Positions 11,077 to 23,510 of a DNA stretch of 64,000 nt are shown one piece after another; position 1 is the first letter of the stretch, and each line of letters starts with the position of its first letter. The notes below the pieces were generated by a model that saw nothing but the letters and a program-made list of their open reading frames with translations, had not been told where the DNA came from and ran no database searches. Source of the DNA: Chamaecyparis obtusa (taxonomy: Eukaryota; Streptophyta; Pinopsida; Cupressales; Cupressaceae); assembly GCA_027943335.1 (NCBI GenBank), contig BSBK01003560.1, positions 1,181,001 to 1,245,000 on the forward strand. The letters run 5' to 3'. The translations under genes were made by a program, and so were the position numbers.

Positions 11077-11099
11077 TGATAAAGACAGGTGGCAATGCG

Positions 11100-11985
11100 A
11101 GATATTTTACAAATGGTAAAAGACATTAATCTCTATGGGGTGTATTGACTTGTACCTGACAATCCATGAGACTGTGTGGGATACCTGACATAAGATAATA
11201 GTTATATAATCAGACAAACATAGTTCACTCCATAGTTTTCATTATATCTTGTGAAGGACATTATACATTGTTAAAATTATCTATTTATCCAACAATATTT
11301 TGAATATCTCAACATTGCATATAAGTACTAAACATCTTAGCATTTCATGAGACACCACTATTGTGGCATTTCGTCAAACAATTCTTGTGCCTTGCCAGTG
11401 TTTTTATTACATCTTGTGAAGGACTTTATACATTGTTAAAATTATCTATTTATACTTTCAGAATTAGCTCACTCCATTGCAAGGAACAAAGAGAATCCCC
11501 TACGATTTAACATCATTGAGATGCCTCCTTTCATTAGCTTCATGTCACCTTCTCATAGCTTCTCATAGCTTCCTATGTGTTTCATCCTTCATTTATACAC
11601 TTACTTCAACCAAACTTTTAATTTTCTAACAGATTTCGCCAAAGGCTTTGTAGGAAATTAGGGGGGTATTCTTGATTTCAAACACATTGTGCTGCTACAA
11701 CTGAATTATAAATCATGAATTCACTATAAAATTAATTCACTATAAATCAAGGGGCATTATAAATCATGAATTCGCTATAAAATTAATGTATTGCTCTAGA
11801 TTTCATATGGATATTTTGTCAAATGGTTGCCATGTATGTTTATTCAAATGGAGTTATATCATTTGGAATAGATATATGATAGGTTGATATCGAATTCTAT
11901 GTCAAGATTTACAACATTAAATTGATCATAGTTAGAAGACTTAGACACAAGAAGAATATGAGTATAGCCATACATAAGAAGAATA
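11100..11985. repeat. Non-coding stretch with short direct repeats
   Basis: I see no gene. A 52-bp word (ATCTTGTGAAGGAC plus TTATACATTGTTAAAATT) occurs at about 11,240-11,290 and again at about 11,405-11,456. A 33-bp word (TTATAAATCATGAATTC) occurs at about 11,706-11,738 and 11,757-11,790. The stretch separates the SET gene from the repeat mosaic. It might contain the gene's missing 5' exon or promoter, which I could not place. Confidence 0.5.
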
Positions 11986-12560
11986 TGAATGAATGCAAAC
12001 ATACACAAGTGGATGAACATAAATAATGAAGGTACTTGATATTGCCTGAAGTAATGAAGTGATGACCCGGGGTTCAATCCAGTATGCTCATGTATGATCC
12101 AAAAATTGCAAGGAAGTAAAGGATGGGGTTAGATCCAAAGGATCTAAGCAATACCTGACACCCTATTATTGATCCTTGTCTATAATTATGCATGCATGTG
12201 CATAGTTAAGTCATACACTTCTAAAAGGAACTATGCTATAGAACATGTCCACTCAAGAAAATGCACTCAGGAACATGTGTAGTGTATAGATGCTAGAATC
12301 CAAATGAATCCCTACATTTGTCTCTATGAACACTTGGTGAATCACTGTTGTGGCTGCATTTATGTCTCTATGAACACCTGGTGAATCACTGTTGTGACTG
12401 CATCATCCAAAAAGTGGAACAACAACACTAGATGTTGGTGTTCCATCTGGTGTTGCTATGGCATCATTTCCAAATGATGCATCCACAACAATAACCCACC
12501 ATGCCCATCAACACAAGGCAATCATGATCAAGCATAAGAAATGGAGGGGACATTATCAAG
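11985..12560 (+). repeat. Dispersed repeat module A, copy 1
   Basis: The module runs from GAATGAATGCAAACATACA through a GACCC(G/A)GG-TTCAATC word, GGGGTTAGATCCAAAGGATC and ATTATGCATGCATGTGCAT to CATCATTTCCAAATGATGC. It recurs at 15,545-16,040 and in part at 18,003-18,062 and 18,550-18,840, all in the same orientation. It is non-coding. Confidence 0.75.
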
Positions 12561-12741
12561 GTCAAATTAGAGGTCAAATTTCATTCCTTGAAATTTTATA
12601 TTTGTATAGTTATAAAATTTCATGTCTTGAAATTTTATAACATAGTTTCTTAACATTTGATCTTCATATTGCAGCCATGACTTGAGGTAGGCATTCGAGC
12701 TTTGTCTTCTCATTAACTCAATTTCATTTTGATGACATTTG

Positions 12742-13047
12742 TTGATTTAATTGCGACACCCACTTGGTTATAAACAAAAAAAAAAGAAAAAGAAAGTGTC
12801 ATTTGTAATTTTTGTGAATTCGAAGAGTTGTCGCGAAGATGGCACTACACTTTTGCGTGGTGGGAAGAGGGCATTCAAGTTTGGCATGCACGAAGAGGCC
12901 GACACCATGTGGGAAGAGGGCACTAGCAGTTGAGGTATGCATTCAAGCTTTGTCTTCTCATTAACTCAATTTCATTTTGATGGCATTTGTTGATTTAATG
13001 ACACAATATGAATGTTAATAGTGGCATTGTTTACATCTTAGCATTTG
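12742..13047 (+). repeat. Inner copy of right subterminal sequence
   Basis: This block, with TTATAAACAAA, GAATTCGAAGAG, GCGTGGTGGGAAGAGGGC and TGAGGTATGCATTCAAGC, is the inverted counterpart of 23,510-23,757 next to the right CACTA end. A 65-bp word starting at 12,682 (GAGGTAGGCATTCGAGC) is repeated directly at 12,934. It forms the outer edge of the 243-bp subrepeat array. Confidence 0.65.
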
Positions 13048-14875
13048 GAATGCTTGATGACCCATGAGCTTTGAGAGCTAGGGCATCATTGCTATTACCT
13101 TCAAGGCATTGTGTGAAGTGTTTGATCTCTCTTTATTTGTTTTATTGTCGATATTCACTATGTGGTACTCCCATTTTATGATCATTTTATGAGAAAATGT
13201 CTTGATGGCTCGTGGGTTGCAAGATAGGGCATCATGCATTGTTTATGAGCTCACTGTTTGAGCACCCCATGTCCCTATTTGATTGGCCAGTGCTTTGTTT
13301 GTTATATTTAGTTTACATCGTATATTTAGTCTTAATAAAATCTTATAAAACAACATAAAACTAACCCAAAATACTTTGTCTTAATAAAATCTTAATAAAA
13401 CAATATATTTAGTCTTAATAAAATCTTATAAAACAACATATATTGTGTGAAGTGTTTGATCTCTCTTTATTTGTTTTGCTGTTGATATTCACTAGCTATG
13501 TGGTACTCCACGTTTATGATCATTCTATGAGGAAATGTCTTGATGGCTCGCGGGCTGCAAGCTAGGGCATCATACATTGTTCATGACCTCACTGTTTAAT
13601 ACTGCCATTGTTTACATCTTTTCATTTGGAATGCTGGATGACTCGCGAGGTTTGAGAGCTAGGGAATCATTGCTATTACCTTCAAGGCATTGTGTGAAGT
13701 GTTTGATCTCTCTTTATTTGTTTTTCTATTGATATTCACTATGTGGTACTCCCCGTTTATGATCATTTCATGAGGAAATGCCTTGATGGCTCCCAGGCTG
13801 AAAGTTAGGGCATCATACATTGTTCATGAGCTCATTGTTTAATACTGGCATTGTTTACATCTTTTCATTTGGAATGCTTGATGACCCGCAAGCTTTGAGA
13901 TCTAGGGCATCGTTACTATTACCTTCTAGGCATTGTGTGAAGTGTTTGATCTCTCTTTATTTGTTTTGTTGTGTATATTCACTATGTGGTACTCCCCGTT
14001 TATGATCATTTCATGAGGAAATGTCTTATGGCTCATGGGATGCAAGCTAGGGCATCATGCATTGTTTATGAGCTCACTGTTTGAGCATCGATCAATCAAA
14101 TAGGGATATGAGGTGCTCAAACAGTGAGCTCATAAACAATGCATGATGCCCTAGCTTGCAGCTTGCGAGCCATCAAGACATTTCCTCATGAAATGATCAT
14201 AAACGGGGAGTACCACATAGTGAATATCAACAACAAAACAAATAAAGGGAGATCAAACACTTCACACAATATATGTTGTTTTATAAGATTTTATTAAGAC
14301 TAAATATATTATTTTATTAAGATTTTAGTAAGACAAAGTATTTTGGGTTAGTTTTATGTTGTTTTATAAGATTTTATTAAGACTAAATATATGATGTAAA
14401 CTCATAATTATACTTGATATATATACTTTAAAGGAGGAATTATGATATATAGTTGTAGGTAGTTATCTCTTCTATAATGATGGAGTGAAAGGTAATGATC
14501 AATGAGGTTTCTGCTATTAGATCATACATTAATACACTTATTATTTTGAATTTGAGCTCGGGCATCATGCAATGTTATTGTTGTCATTGTATGATTGCTA
14601 CTCTTATGCACCATATATTGTTTTATACATTGTTTATTTCATTGAGATCATGAGCTTGACATTTGTAATGTATTTTATGTTATTGGATCAATGCTACCAT
14701 GTTGTTGAGGCTATAGATGCATTGATTCACCACTGCTATTCTATTTTTATAGCAACAATATAACAAATAAAGCACCAACCAATCAAATAGGGACATGAGT
14801 AAGACATTTAATGCATTATTACTTCATCATGATGATAAAAATTTCATTGGCTCAAAGCACATAGAATGTGGGTAG
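13048..14875 (+). repeat. Left arm of long inverted repeat (243-bp units)
   Basis: The arm contains four copies of a unit of about 243 bp (marker TTCATTTGGAATGC at 13,621 and 13,864). An AT-rich block of TCTTAATAAAATCTTATAAA words lies at 13,310-13,441. A local palindrome sits at about 14,080-14,120, followed by one inverted unit and a unique stretch to 14,875. The right arm, 16,201-17,775, mirrors it with one unit fewer. Open frames here (13,820, 14,572) are shadows of the repeat, because the same peptide appears inverted at 16,313-16,504. Confidence 0.8.
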
Positions 14876-16200
14876 ATGCATTGAATCACCACTTCCATTC
14901 TATTTTGATGAAGAGGAACTATGTTATAAAATTTCAATGCATAAAATTTTATAATTGTATATATATTTATGAGTATAATTGTACAACAGAAGAGCACTCA
15001 CATCCCTTGGTTTTTATTGGTCCATGAAAGGTTTTGGTTTGCCTTTCCCAATTGAGATGTCATCCTAAGATTCAAAAGGACCAAGGTAATAATAAGTCTT
15101 GAACATAAATGCATGATTGTGGATCCTCAAGTAGGAGTTGTGATGCAAAGGAAGAACACTTATATGGGTTTACCCACATAAGGACAATGGTTTCATTCAT
15201 ATTTCTTTCAAATTCTCTTGGGTACTTTCCTTGGCCTCTAGGCTTGGGCATCTTATAAGGGTTGAACCAAAATTACGAAGGCAATAAGGACACATAGAAC
15301 AATAGGTTTGGGGACTTAGACTTATGTTCAATCCTTAGTAATGGTTTGGGGAACTAATTACTAGATGAGTGACTACAGTACCCTAGTTTGTATTATTTGA
15401 TGATCTTGTTTAATTTGTGTTCATTTCATGCAAAGATACATGTAAAGGAAAATAAATTTTTGCATCTAAAGATTACATGTATATATATGAAAAATAACTT
15501 GTATATACTATACATGGAAAATAAATTTCAGAAGAAAATGCAAGAGTACAAGCATACATAAGAGGATGAACATAAATAATAAGGGTGCCAGACATTGCTT
15601 GAAGTGATGATTTTTGACCCGGGTATGAATCTAGTGTACCCCTGTGTGATCCAGAACCTACAAAGAAAAGAGAGATGGGGGTTAGATAAAAAATATCTAA
15701 GCAATGAATGACATCCTATTAATGATCCTCATCTACAATTATGCATGTGCATATTCAAGCCACACACTTATGAAAAAAAAACCATGCTACAAGACATGTG
15801 CACTCAGAAGAATGTTGTAGAGAGTAAATGGCTGCATGAACACCTGGTGAGTCACTATTGTGACTACATCATTCAAACAGTACAATAGCAACACCAGATG
15901 TTGTTTCATCTGGTGTTGCTGTGACATCATTTCCAAATGATGCACCCACAACAGTCACACACCATGCCCATTAGCACAAGGCAGTCGTGAGAAAACATGA
16001 GTAAGCAATGGAAGGGCCATACATCATCATCAAATTAGAGGAGAAAATCATCAAATCTGCATAGTAAGGGATGAGTACATCATCTATACATTAATGCTTT
16101 GGCATGGAGTATATTTGAATTTGCATTTTAAAGGATAAGTAAGAAAGTTGCATGATGCTAGTGAAATTAATAAAGGTACAGATCTAATGAAGTAATGAAG
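14876..16200. repeat. Spacer of the long inverted repeat
   Basis: The 1.3-kb spacer between the arms contains repeat module A copy 2 at 15,545-16,040. The rest (14,900-15,540) is AT-rich and non-coding, with scattered ATATATAT runs. I see no transposase or other gene in it. Confidence 0.6.
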
Positions 16201-17775
16201 CTACCCACATTCTATGTACTTTGAGCCAATGAAATTTTTATCATCATGATGAAATAATAATGCATTAAATGTCTTACTGATGTCCCTATTTGATTGGACG
16301 TTGCTCTATTTGTTATATTGCTGCTATCAAAATAGAATGACAGTGGTGATTCAATGCATATATAGCCTCAACAACATGGCGACATCGATCCAATAACAGA
16401 AAATACATTACAAATGCCAAGCTCATGGTCTCAATGAAATAAATAGTGTATAAAACAATATATGGTGCACAATAGTAGCAAGCATGCAATGACAACAATA
16501 ACATTGCATGATGCCCGAGCTCAAATTCAAAACAGTAAGTGTATTAATGTATGATCTAATAGCAGAAACCTCATTGATCATTACCTTTCACTCCTCCATC
16601 ATTATAGAAGAGATAACTACCTACAACTATATTTCATAATTCCTACTTTGAAGTATATATATCAAGTATAATTATGAGTTTACATCATATATTTAGTCTT
16701 AATAAAATCTTATAAAACAACATAAAACAAACCCAAAATACTTTGTCTTAATAAAATCTTAATAAAATAATATATTTAGTCTTAATAAAATCTTATAAAA
16801 CAACATACATTGTGTGAAGTGTTTGATCTCTCTTTATTTATTTTTTTGTTGATATTCACTATGTGGTACTCCCCATTTATGATCATTTCATGAGGAAATG
16901 TCTTGATGGATCACAGGCTGCAAGCTAGGGCATCATGCATTATTTATGATCTCACTATTTGAGCACTAGCCAATCAAATAGGAACATGAGGTGCTCAAAC
17001 AGTGAGCTCATAAATGATTCATGATACGCTAGCTTGCAGTTCACGAGCTATCAAGACATTTCCTGATGAAATGATCATAAATGGGGAGTAACACATAGTG
17101 AATATCAACAACAAAACAAATAAAAAGAGATCAAACACTTCACACAATGACTTGAAGGTAATAGCAACGATGCCCTAGCTCTCAAAGCTCGCGGGTCATC
17201 AAGCATTCCAAATGAAAAGATGTAAACAATGTTAGTATTAAACAGTGAGCTCATGAATAATGTATGATGCCCTAGCTTGCACCCGTGAGCCATCAAGACA
17301 TTTCTTCATGAAATGATTATAAACGGGGAGTACCACATAGCTAGTGAATATCAACAACAAAAAAAATAAAGAGAGATCAAACACTTCACACAATATATGT
17401 TGTTTTATAAAATTTTATTAAGACTAAATATATTGTTTTATTAAGATTTTATTAAGACAAAGTATTTTGGGTTAGTTTTATGTTATTTTATAAGATAGTT
17501 ATTAAGACTAAATATATGATGTAAAATAAATATAAAAAATAGAGCACCGGCCAATCAAATAGGGACATGAGGTGCTCAAACAGTGAGCTCATAAACAATG
17601 CATGATGCCCTAGCTTGCAGCCCACGAGCCATCAAGACATTTCCTCATGAAATGATCATAAATGGGGAGTACCACATAGTGAATATCAACAACAAAACAA
17701 ATAAGGAGAGATTAGCCTTGAAGGTAATAGCAACGATGCCCTAGCTCTCAAAGCTCATGGTTCATCGATCAAATA
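16201..17775 (-). repeat. Right arm of long inverted repeat (243-bp units)
   Basis: This is the inverted counterpart of 13,048-14,875. Paired marks include CATCATGATGA at 16,24x with 14,82x, the AT-rich block at 17,395-17,525 with 13,310-13,441, and 243-bp units at 16,985-17,230, 17,235-17,395 and 17,560-17,770. The arm is about 245 bp shorter than the left arm, equal to one lost unit. Long arms made of tandem subrepeats are the defining shape of foldback-type elements. Confidence 0.8.
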
Positions 17776-17819
17776 TTTGATTGGTTGGTGCTGTGTTTGT
17801 TATATTGATGCTATTAGAT

Positions 17820-18600
17820 CAAATAGGGACATTGATAATAAAATAGGGACATCAATAATAAAATAATACAGTTACTATTTTTAATTTGAGCTCATAAAGA
17901 TTAAGATATCCCTATTTTATTACTGATGTCCCTATTTACATATTTTCATCAAATGACCCAAAAACATCAAGAATGGTCCTATATGGTCACTAATAGCCAA
18001 CTTTTAGAAGAATATAAATGAATGCAAACATACATAAGTGGATGAACATAAATAATGAAGGTCTTATATGGATGATTCTAATGCTTTGCCATTACAACAA
18101 TTGAGCATTCATCATTTGGTATATGAATAGGTGAAAAACATGTAGACATCCGGACATGTGTACTATGAGCTTTCCTGCAACAAATAGACTTGTGATGATT
18201 TTCACAATAGTACATGTGTGGCAGGAAAGCTCAAAGTACTGCTTAGGAAAATATGAATGTTCATCACCTGTGCATATCAGAGTTTATCAGAGAAGGTATA
18301 TGCACAACAAAACAAATAAAAAGAGATCAAACACTTCACACAATGCCTTGAAGGTAATAGAAACAATCAAACACTTCAAAATAGGGACATCAGTAATAAA
18401 ATAATACACTTACTATTTTGAATTTGAGCTCATAAAGATTAAGATGTCCCTATTTTATTACTGATGTCCCTATTTACATCTTTTCATCAAATGACCCAAA
18501 AATATCGAGAATGGTCCTATATGGTCACTAATAGCCAAATTTTAGAAGAATATGAATGAATGCAAACATACATAAGTGGATGAACATAAATAATGAAGGT
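17820..18600. repeat. Duplicated segment with internal palindromes
   Basis: The segment 17,820-18,060 recurs at about 18,380-18,600. Each copy has an inverted repeat of AATAGGGACATCA and TGATGTCCCTATT around an AT-rich centre, then AATGGTCCTATATGGTCAC. Between the copies, 18,154-18,239 forms a hairpin with arms around GAGCTTTCCTGC and GCAGGAAAGCTC. It is non-coding. Confidence 0.65.
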
Positions 18601-20039
18601 ACCAAACATTGTCTGAAGTAATGAAGTGTTGACCCAGGGTTCAATCCAGTATGCTCTTGTATGATCCAAAACCTTCAAGGAAGAAAAAGATGGGGTTAGA
18701 TCCAAAGGATCTAAGCAATGCCTATCACCCTATTACTGATCCTCATCTACAATTATGCATGTGCATAGTCAAGCCACACACTTCTAAAATGAACTATGCT
18801 ACAGAACATGTGCACTCAAGAAACATATGCATGCAGTGAGTAAATCAAGACCAAAATGGAGTAAAAATAATGATGTCAAATGTGTTATCAAGCAACACCT
18901 AATGGGTTGTGAGTCAACATGGTATATATGTTGTTTATACAAGATCAGTAAAAGGACATCTATAACCTCAACAACATGGCAAGGTAAAAGCACAATTAGT
19001 TGTCACCCTTTTACAAAGGAAAAGGCTAACAAAATCAAAGTTGTTCAACTTCAATAGTATAAAAATGACATTTATGTTTGGAATTTGAAGATGATGTAAA
19101 CTAATTAAATGTAATAAAATAGATAAATTTTATGATTAATATTTTTAATATTTTTTTTGAATAAAAATTGATATTTTTTTTAATTTTTAAAGACGATTTT
19201 ATAGTTGTTGAAAAATGTTGAAAATTGGGGGTCTAGTTCCCACCAAAAAATTATATGTAAATAAACATTTTTTCCCCTAATTTCAAAATATGTCATATAT
19301 GACATATATAACTAGTGCATGAAGAAATAAAAATTGATTTGTGACCTATATTTTCTCTTTTATAACAATTCAAATTCCAACTCACTGAAATCAACAATTT
19401 TCATCTCGCAACATATTTTTCATAACAAATCTATCCCAATCATAAAAATAAATATATATTCTTAAACAAGACTCTCCTCTAGTGCACCATATATTTTTCA
19501 AATTTATTTAATATGATTTACTATTTTTTTCTTTCTCTGAATCAACATCTCCTTGACTATTAAAATAAATACTTGCAATATTTTTTAATTAAAATAAACT
19601 ATATCTAATTAAAACACTATAAAATCTATATGAGGATATTCTTGACTCTGATCTCTACAAAAGGGTATTTTTTTATTTTAAAAAAAATATCATTAAAAAT
19701 ATTTATGGTAATTGGACCCAAAGTGGTAATTTGATTTTTATGGTAATTGGACCCAAAGTGGTATAAAACATGCATTTAATAGATATTTCTAATTGGAAAA
19801 GTTAAAACACTTATCTAACTTAGCTAGAATGAATCTAGCTAGACCATATGTTCGACCAAAATTAATTTTTATCCATTTTACCTCTCAAACTTCAAATAAA
19901 ATGGAAGCACTTAAATGTATCATCTTAAAATGGAAGCACTTCCATCTTGATAGGTTTAACACCCTCTTTTAGTACATGTATCATGATAGATTTGCATTTA
20001 GGATGCATTTTGCACTCATCTTCTTCATTCTAGGTGAAA
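18601..20039. other. Non-coding stretch, module A tail and AT-rich DNA
   Basis: Module A continues to about 18,840. A 77-codon open stretch at 18,827-19,057 (plus) has no recognisable domain and begins inside the repeat, so I do not call it a gene. From 19,060 to 20,040 the sequence is AT-rich with a duplicated AATTGGACCCAAAGTGGTA at about 19,710 and 19,745. Nothing else is visible. Confidence 0.5.
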
Positions 20040-21100
20040 TTAGGGTTAGGATCTCGAAGATTCTCCTTAATTTCCCTCTTCCATGACTCTATTTTCTAGG
20101 TAGGACTTAGAAATAGGTCCTCCTGGTCTTCATCATAGCAATCATAGGATTTTATGTTTGTCCTTGACATTCTGTATGTTTTGGCATCAGTCCTAGGTTT
20201 CTGGGCATCCCCGGGACCTCCTGACTTGGTTTTGAGAAAATCTGGGACCAGGGTCAGATTCAAGGTCGAACCTGACTAGGTTAGGGTCGAGCTCAAATCT
20301 GACTAGGTCAGGTCCAACCTCAATTTTGACCCCTTCAAATTTTCAAAATCCTTGATTTCCGGGCATCGGGCTTTAGGTATATTTATTTTTCGGCCTCCGG
20401 GTTCACCATTTCAAGTTTCAAGATGGTAAATCCTCTAATTGCATTTAATCTAGGTATATTTTCTAAAGGTTAGGACCTAATTGAGATTTAATTCTCTAAG
20501 GTGGCCCCTCTAGAGGATTGTGCCCTAGTTCACTATAAAAGAAGGCCTTCCTTTCTCATTTGGATCATCAAGTTTTGTGAGAACATTTCATCACAAGCAA
20601 TTGCAAGCTCTCAAGTGCAAGCAAGGATTCAAGCAAGAAAGGAATAGTGAAGGTGCAAGATGGCAAGAGGATCAAACCATTGTTGACATCAAGCATTTTT
20701 TTGAATTCATATTTGGAGTAAGAGAGGTCCTTTCTTCCTTGATCCACCATTATCAACTTTCAAGCATTCAAAGATTTAATCATGGGTTAGCGATTACAAA
20801 TTGTGAGTTTGGTAGAAATACTTTAGCCTTGGGGGCTTGGTATGCTTTTCTATCTCATTCAAATCTATGCATTGTTGTTTCATACATATTCATTCTAGGG
20901 TTTTGATCTAGAGGATTAGATCTTGGCATTACACTTTCAATACATACACACACACATTCTATTTCAATCGGCTATTTGTGGAGGTGGAGATCACCAAAAT
21001 AGGGGTTTGACTAAGGCAAAACCCTATATAGCCACCCCAAAAACTCCCCTTTTTCAGATATCTACAGTTGTTGTTTCAAGGATTAGAGGACAGATTTGAG
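20040..21100 (+). mobile_element. LTR-like segment with TATA promoter
   Basis: A GC-richer block (20,200-20,400, with repeated CTGACTAGGT and GGGCATC words) is followed by a TATA box in CACTATAAAAGAAGGCCT (20,531), a CTCATTT pyrimidine stretch, and a CAAGCAA/TTCAAG-rich leader. The order matches the minus-strand segment at 1-560. A short open frame at 20,577-20,906 has no domain signature. I could not find TG...CA ends, target duplications, a PBS or a partner LTR, so it is a solo LTR or a fragment, not a complete element. Confidence 0.45.
20531..20541 (+). promoter_or_regulatory. TATA box of LTR-like segment
   Basis: CACTATAAAAG, with flanks shared with the copy at 262-273. It is the best core-promoter candidate in the CACTA interior. 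Confidence 0.4.
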
Positions 21101-21529
21101 TACCTTTTTCGCCGAACTTTCAGGATCAACAAATAGAATCAAAATCAGATTTCAAATAAAAAATGTAGTATTTGACCTTTTACGAGGGTCAAACCCGACC
21201 TGAGCCATTTTGGAGAAAGATTTCTGGGTTTTCTCTGTCTCAACATTTCTAGTCTAGAATAGGTTGTAGAATTGCCTGAAAATGTACACGGACTTCATAA
21301 AATAGGTATTCACAAATCAATTTCATGATGATTTATGTATCTTGACCTAGTTAATTTTCAAGTATTTCCAGATTTACTTAGGTTATTCCAATTCCAATTA
21401 CAATTCAAATGAATAAGTGTTCAATGTTAGATACATTGCTATGTTTCCATTTTAACCATATTCAGTTAGAAATACTAAAATTTAATTGTGTTGATAAGTT
21501 AGCCTAAAACGTGACACCTGATTGTGCTT

Positions 21530-21775
21530 TTACCCAATATTAATCCAATAATAGGAAATACATTACAAATGCCAAGCTCACAGTCTCAATGAAATAAACA
21601 ATGTATAAAACAATATATGATGCCCAAGCTCAAATTCAAAATAGTAAGTGTATTAATGATATATGATCTAATAGAAGCAACCTCATTGATCATTACCTTT
21701 GACTCCTCCATCATTATAGAAGAGATAACTACCTACAACTATATTTCATAATTCCTCCTTTGAAGTCATAGGTTA
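21530..21775 (-). repeat. Partial copy of inverted-repeat arm
   Basis: This stretch matches 16,395-16,655 in the same orientation (GGAAATACATTACAAATGCC, then ATTATAGAAGAGATAACTAC), with an internal deletion. It shows that the repeat mosaic extends past the LTR-like segment. Confidence 0.7.
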
Positions 21776-22750
21776 GTTTAACTATTGGACAATGAGCTGA
21801 TAGGAGTTTTGAATAGATTTGAATAAAAACTAAGTGTATTGAATTTTATTTGTTCCTATTGTGATTTCAGGGGAGAAGAAAGCTAAGACCTTTTCAGCGG
21901 ATCAGGGTGGTGTATATAGCTTGTAAGTTTATATGTTTGCACTTTTTTTGTTTGAGGCTTAATTATGCTAGTTTTAAAACAGAAAGATTTTTCTTTCTTA
22001 TTTCAAATTCATTCCTTCATATGTCATACATGATGCACAGTGAATTCATAGGAGTTTTGAATAGATTTGAAGAAAAACTAAGATAATTGAATTTTAACTG
22101 TTCTAAGTGTTACAACTAAGAAATGTAAATTAGATTGACTTCCAAACACCATTGGCAACTTTAGCAGATCATGCTTGATGAAAATGATAATGAAATTTGG
22201 CATGTGTGGGTAAAGGAATCATGCGGTCATCATTTTGTTTGGGCTATGGTTTTCATGTATAGTGTTTGTAAAAGTTTTCATCCTTAAACTAAACCTGTCC
22301 TTCCTAGTATCCAGATTATTGATGCTTCTATTGGTATTAATTTGGATGCTAGTTCTCGTGCTCTTTGGTGCCTTTCTATGCTTTATTTGGTGTTGAGTTT
22401 TTAACCTGCTAACCTCCTTGTTCTGTTAGCGTCCTCTATGATTTAGGATGCTATATTTTCCCGAGTCTGGTTGGTGCCTTACTTTCCCCTCTTTGGTTCC
22501 ATGCTTGCTTACATTAAGAGTTTATTTTGTCTCTGATTAGGGCACCATTTCTCTTTGACTATATTCTTTTGGGGTTTGATCTATTGTAGTTGTTTCTTTT
22601 TTCTTTGAATCATTGTTTACAATTATTTTTGATGCAATATTTGTGTAAAGAACAAGAACAAAATGGTGAACGAGTGTATTTGAAAAAGATAAACATGACA
22701 CATTTTGTTGGGCTGATTGGGTTGGCCTAGTACCATTTACATGGCCTGGC
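21776..22750. other. Non-coding stretch with a 55-bp direct repeat
   Basis: The word AGGAGTTTTGAATAGATTTG followed by an AACTAA word occurs at about 21,803 and 22,046. Gene-like but unrecognised sequence (22,300-22,520) has no sustained frame. I see no gene. Confidence 0.4.
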
Positions 22751-22754
22751 CAGA

Positions 22755-23510
22755 TATTAAACAGTGAGCTCATGAACAATGCTAGTATTAAAAAGTAAGC
22801 TCATGAACAATGTATGAAGCCCTAGCTTGCAACCCATGAGCCATCAAGACATTTCCTCATGAAATGATCATAAATGGGGAGTACCACATAGTGAATATCA
22901 ACAACAAAACAAATAAAGAGATATCAAACACTTCACACAATGCCTTGAAGGTAATAGAAACAATGCCCTAGCTCTCAAATCTCAAGGTTATAAAGCATTC
23001 CAAATGAAAAGATGCAAACAATGCCAATATTAAGCAGTGAGCTCATGAACAATGTATTATGCCCTAGCTTGCAGCCCACAAGCCATCAAGACATTTCCTC
23101 ATGAAATGATCATAAATGGGGAGTACCACATAGTGAATATTAATAGAAAAACAAATAAAGAGAGATCAAACACTTACCCAATGCCTTGAAGGTAATAGCA
23201 ATGATGCCCTATCTCTCAAACCTCGTGGGTCATCAAGCATTCCAAATGAAAAGATGTAAACAATGCCAATATTCAATAGTGAGCTCATAAATAATGTATG
23301 ATGGCCTAGCTTGTAGCTCGCGAGCAACAAGACATTTCCTCATGAAATGATCATAAATAGGGAGTACCACATAGTGAATATGAACATAAAAAAAATAAAG
23401 AGAGATTAAACACTTCACACAATGCCTTGAAGGTAATAGCAATGATGCCCTAGCTCTCAAAGCTTGTGGGTCATCGAGCATTCCAAATGCTAAGATGTAA
23501 ACAATGCCAC
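22755..23510 (-). repeat. Three further 243-bp subrepeats, inverted
   Basis: Three tandem units lie in minus orientation, with the CATTCCAAATG mark at 22,996, 23,238 and 23,479 (spacing 242 and 241 bp). They are the same family as 13,048-14,090 and lead into the right CACTA end through the block 23,510-23,757. Confidence 0.8.

Larger units (their letters stand above)
7329..11090 (-). pseudogene. Decayed SET + Transposase_24-like multi-exon gene
   Basis: A chain of GT-AG exons on the minus strand keeps one frame: about 11,076-10,314 (SET), 10,223-10,149, 9,993-9,778, 9,667-9,616, 9,538-9,413, 9,303-9,184, 9,064-8,995, 8,881-8,609, 8,525-8,430, 8,315-8,190, 7,940-7,868, 7,732-7,661, 7,534-7,329 (TGA). 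Introns are short, about 65-250 bp. The product would be a SET domain, a low-complexity middle, a Transposase_24-like region and a basic tail (QRKVRSRAWPRRND, then REAKKKRKPKK). Damage: TAA and an A-run frameshift in the SET exon, an AA in place of AG before 9,538, TGA at the codons after NPYYE and VMAE, and an A-run frameshift in 8,430-8,525. The first exon's 5' end and the donor at 9,184 are uncertain. The gene lies inside the CACTA candidate. Confidence 0.6.

Noticed and set aside
13048..14090. Regular repeats that might suggest a CRISPR-like array or centromeric satellite
   Set aside because: Units are about 243 bp with no spacer pattern, only three or four copies occur together, and the setting is a plant transposon.
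13820..14763. Open frames that look conserved, with a near-identical peptide at 16,313-16,504
   Set aside because: The similarity is explained by the DNA inverted repeat. Synonymous sites are not favoured and the frames have no domain.
18827..19057. 77-codon open stretch on the plus strand
   Set aside because: It begins inside repeat module A and shows no motif.
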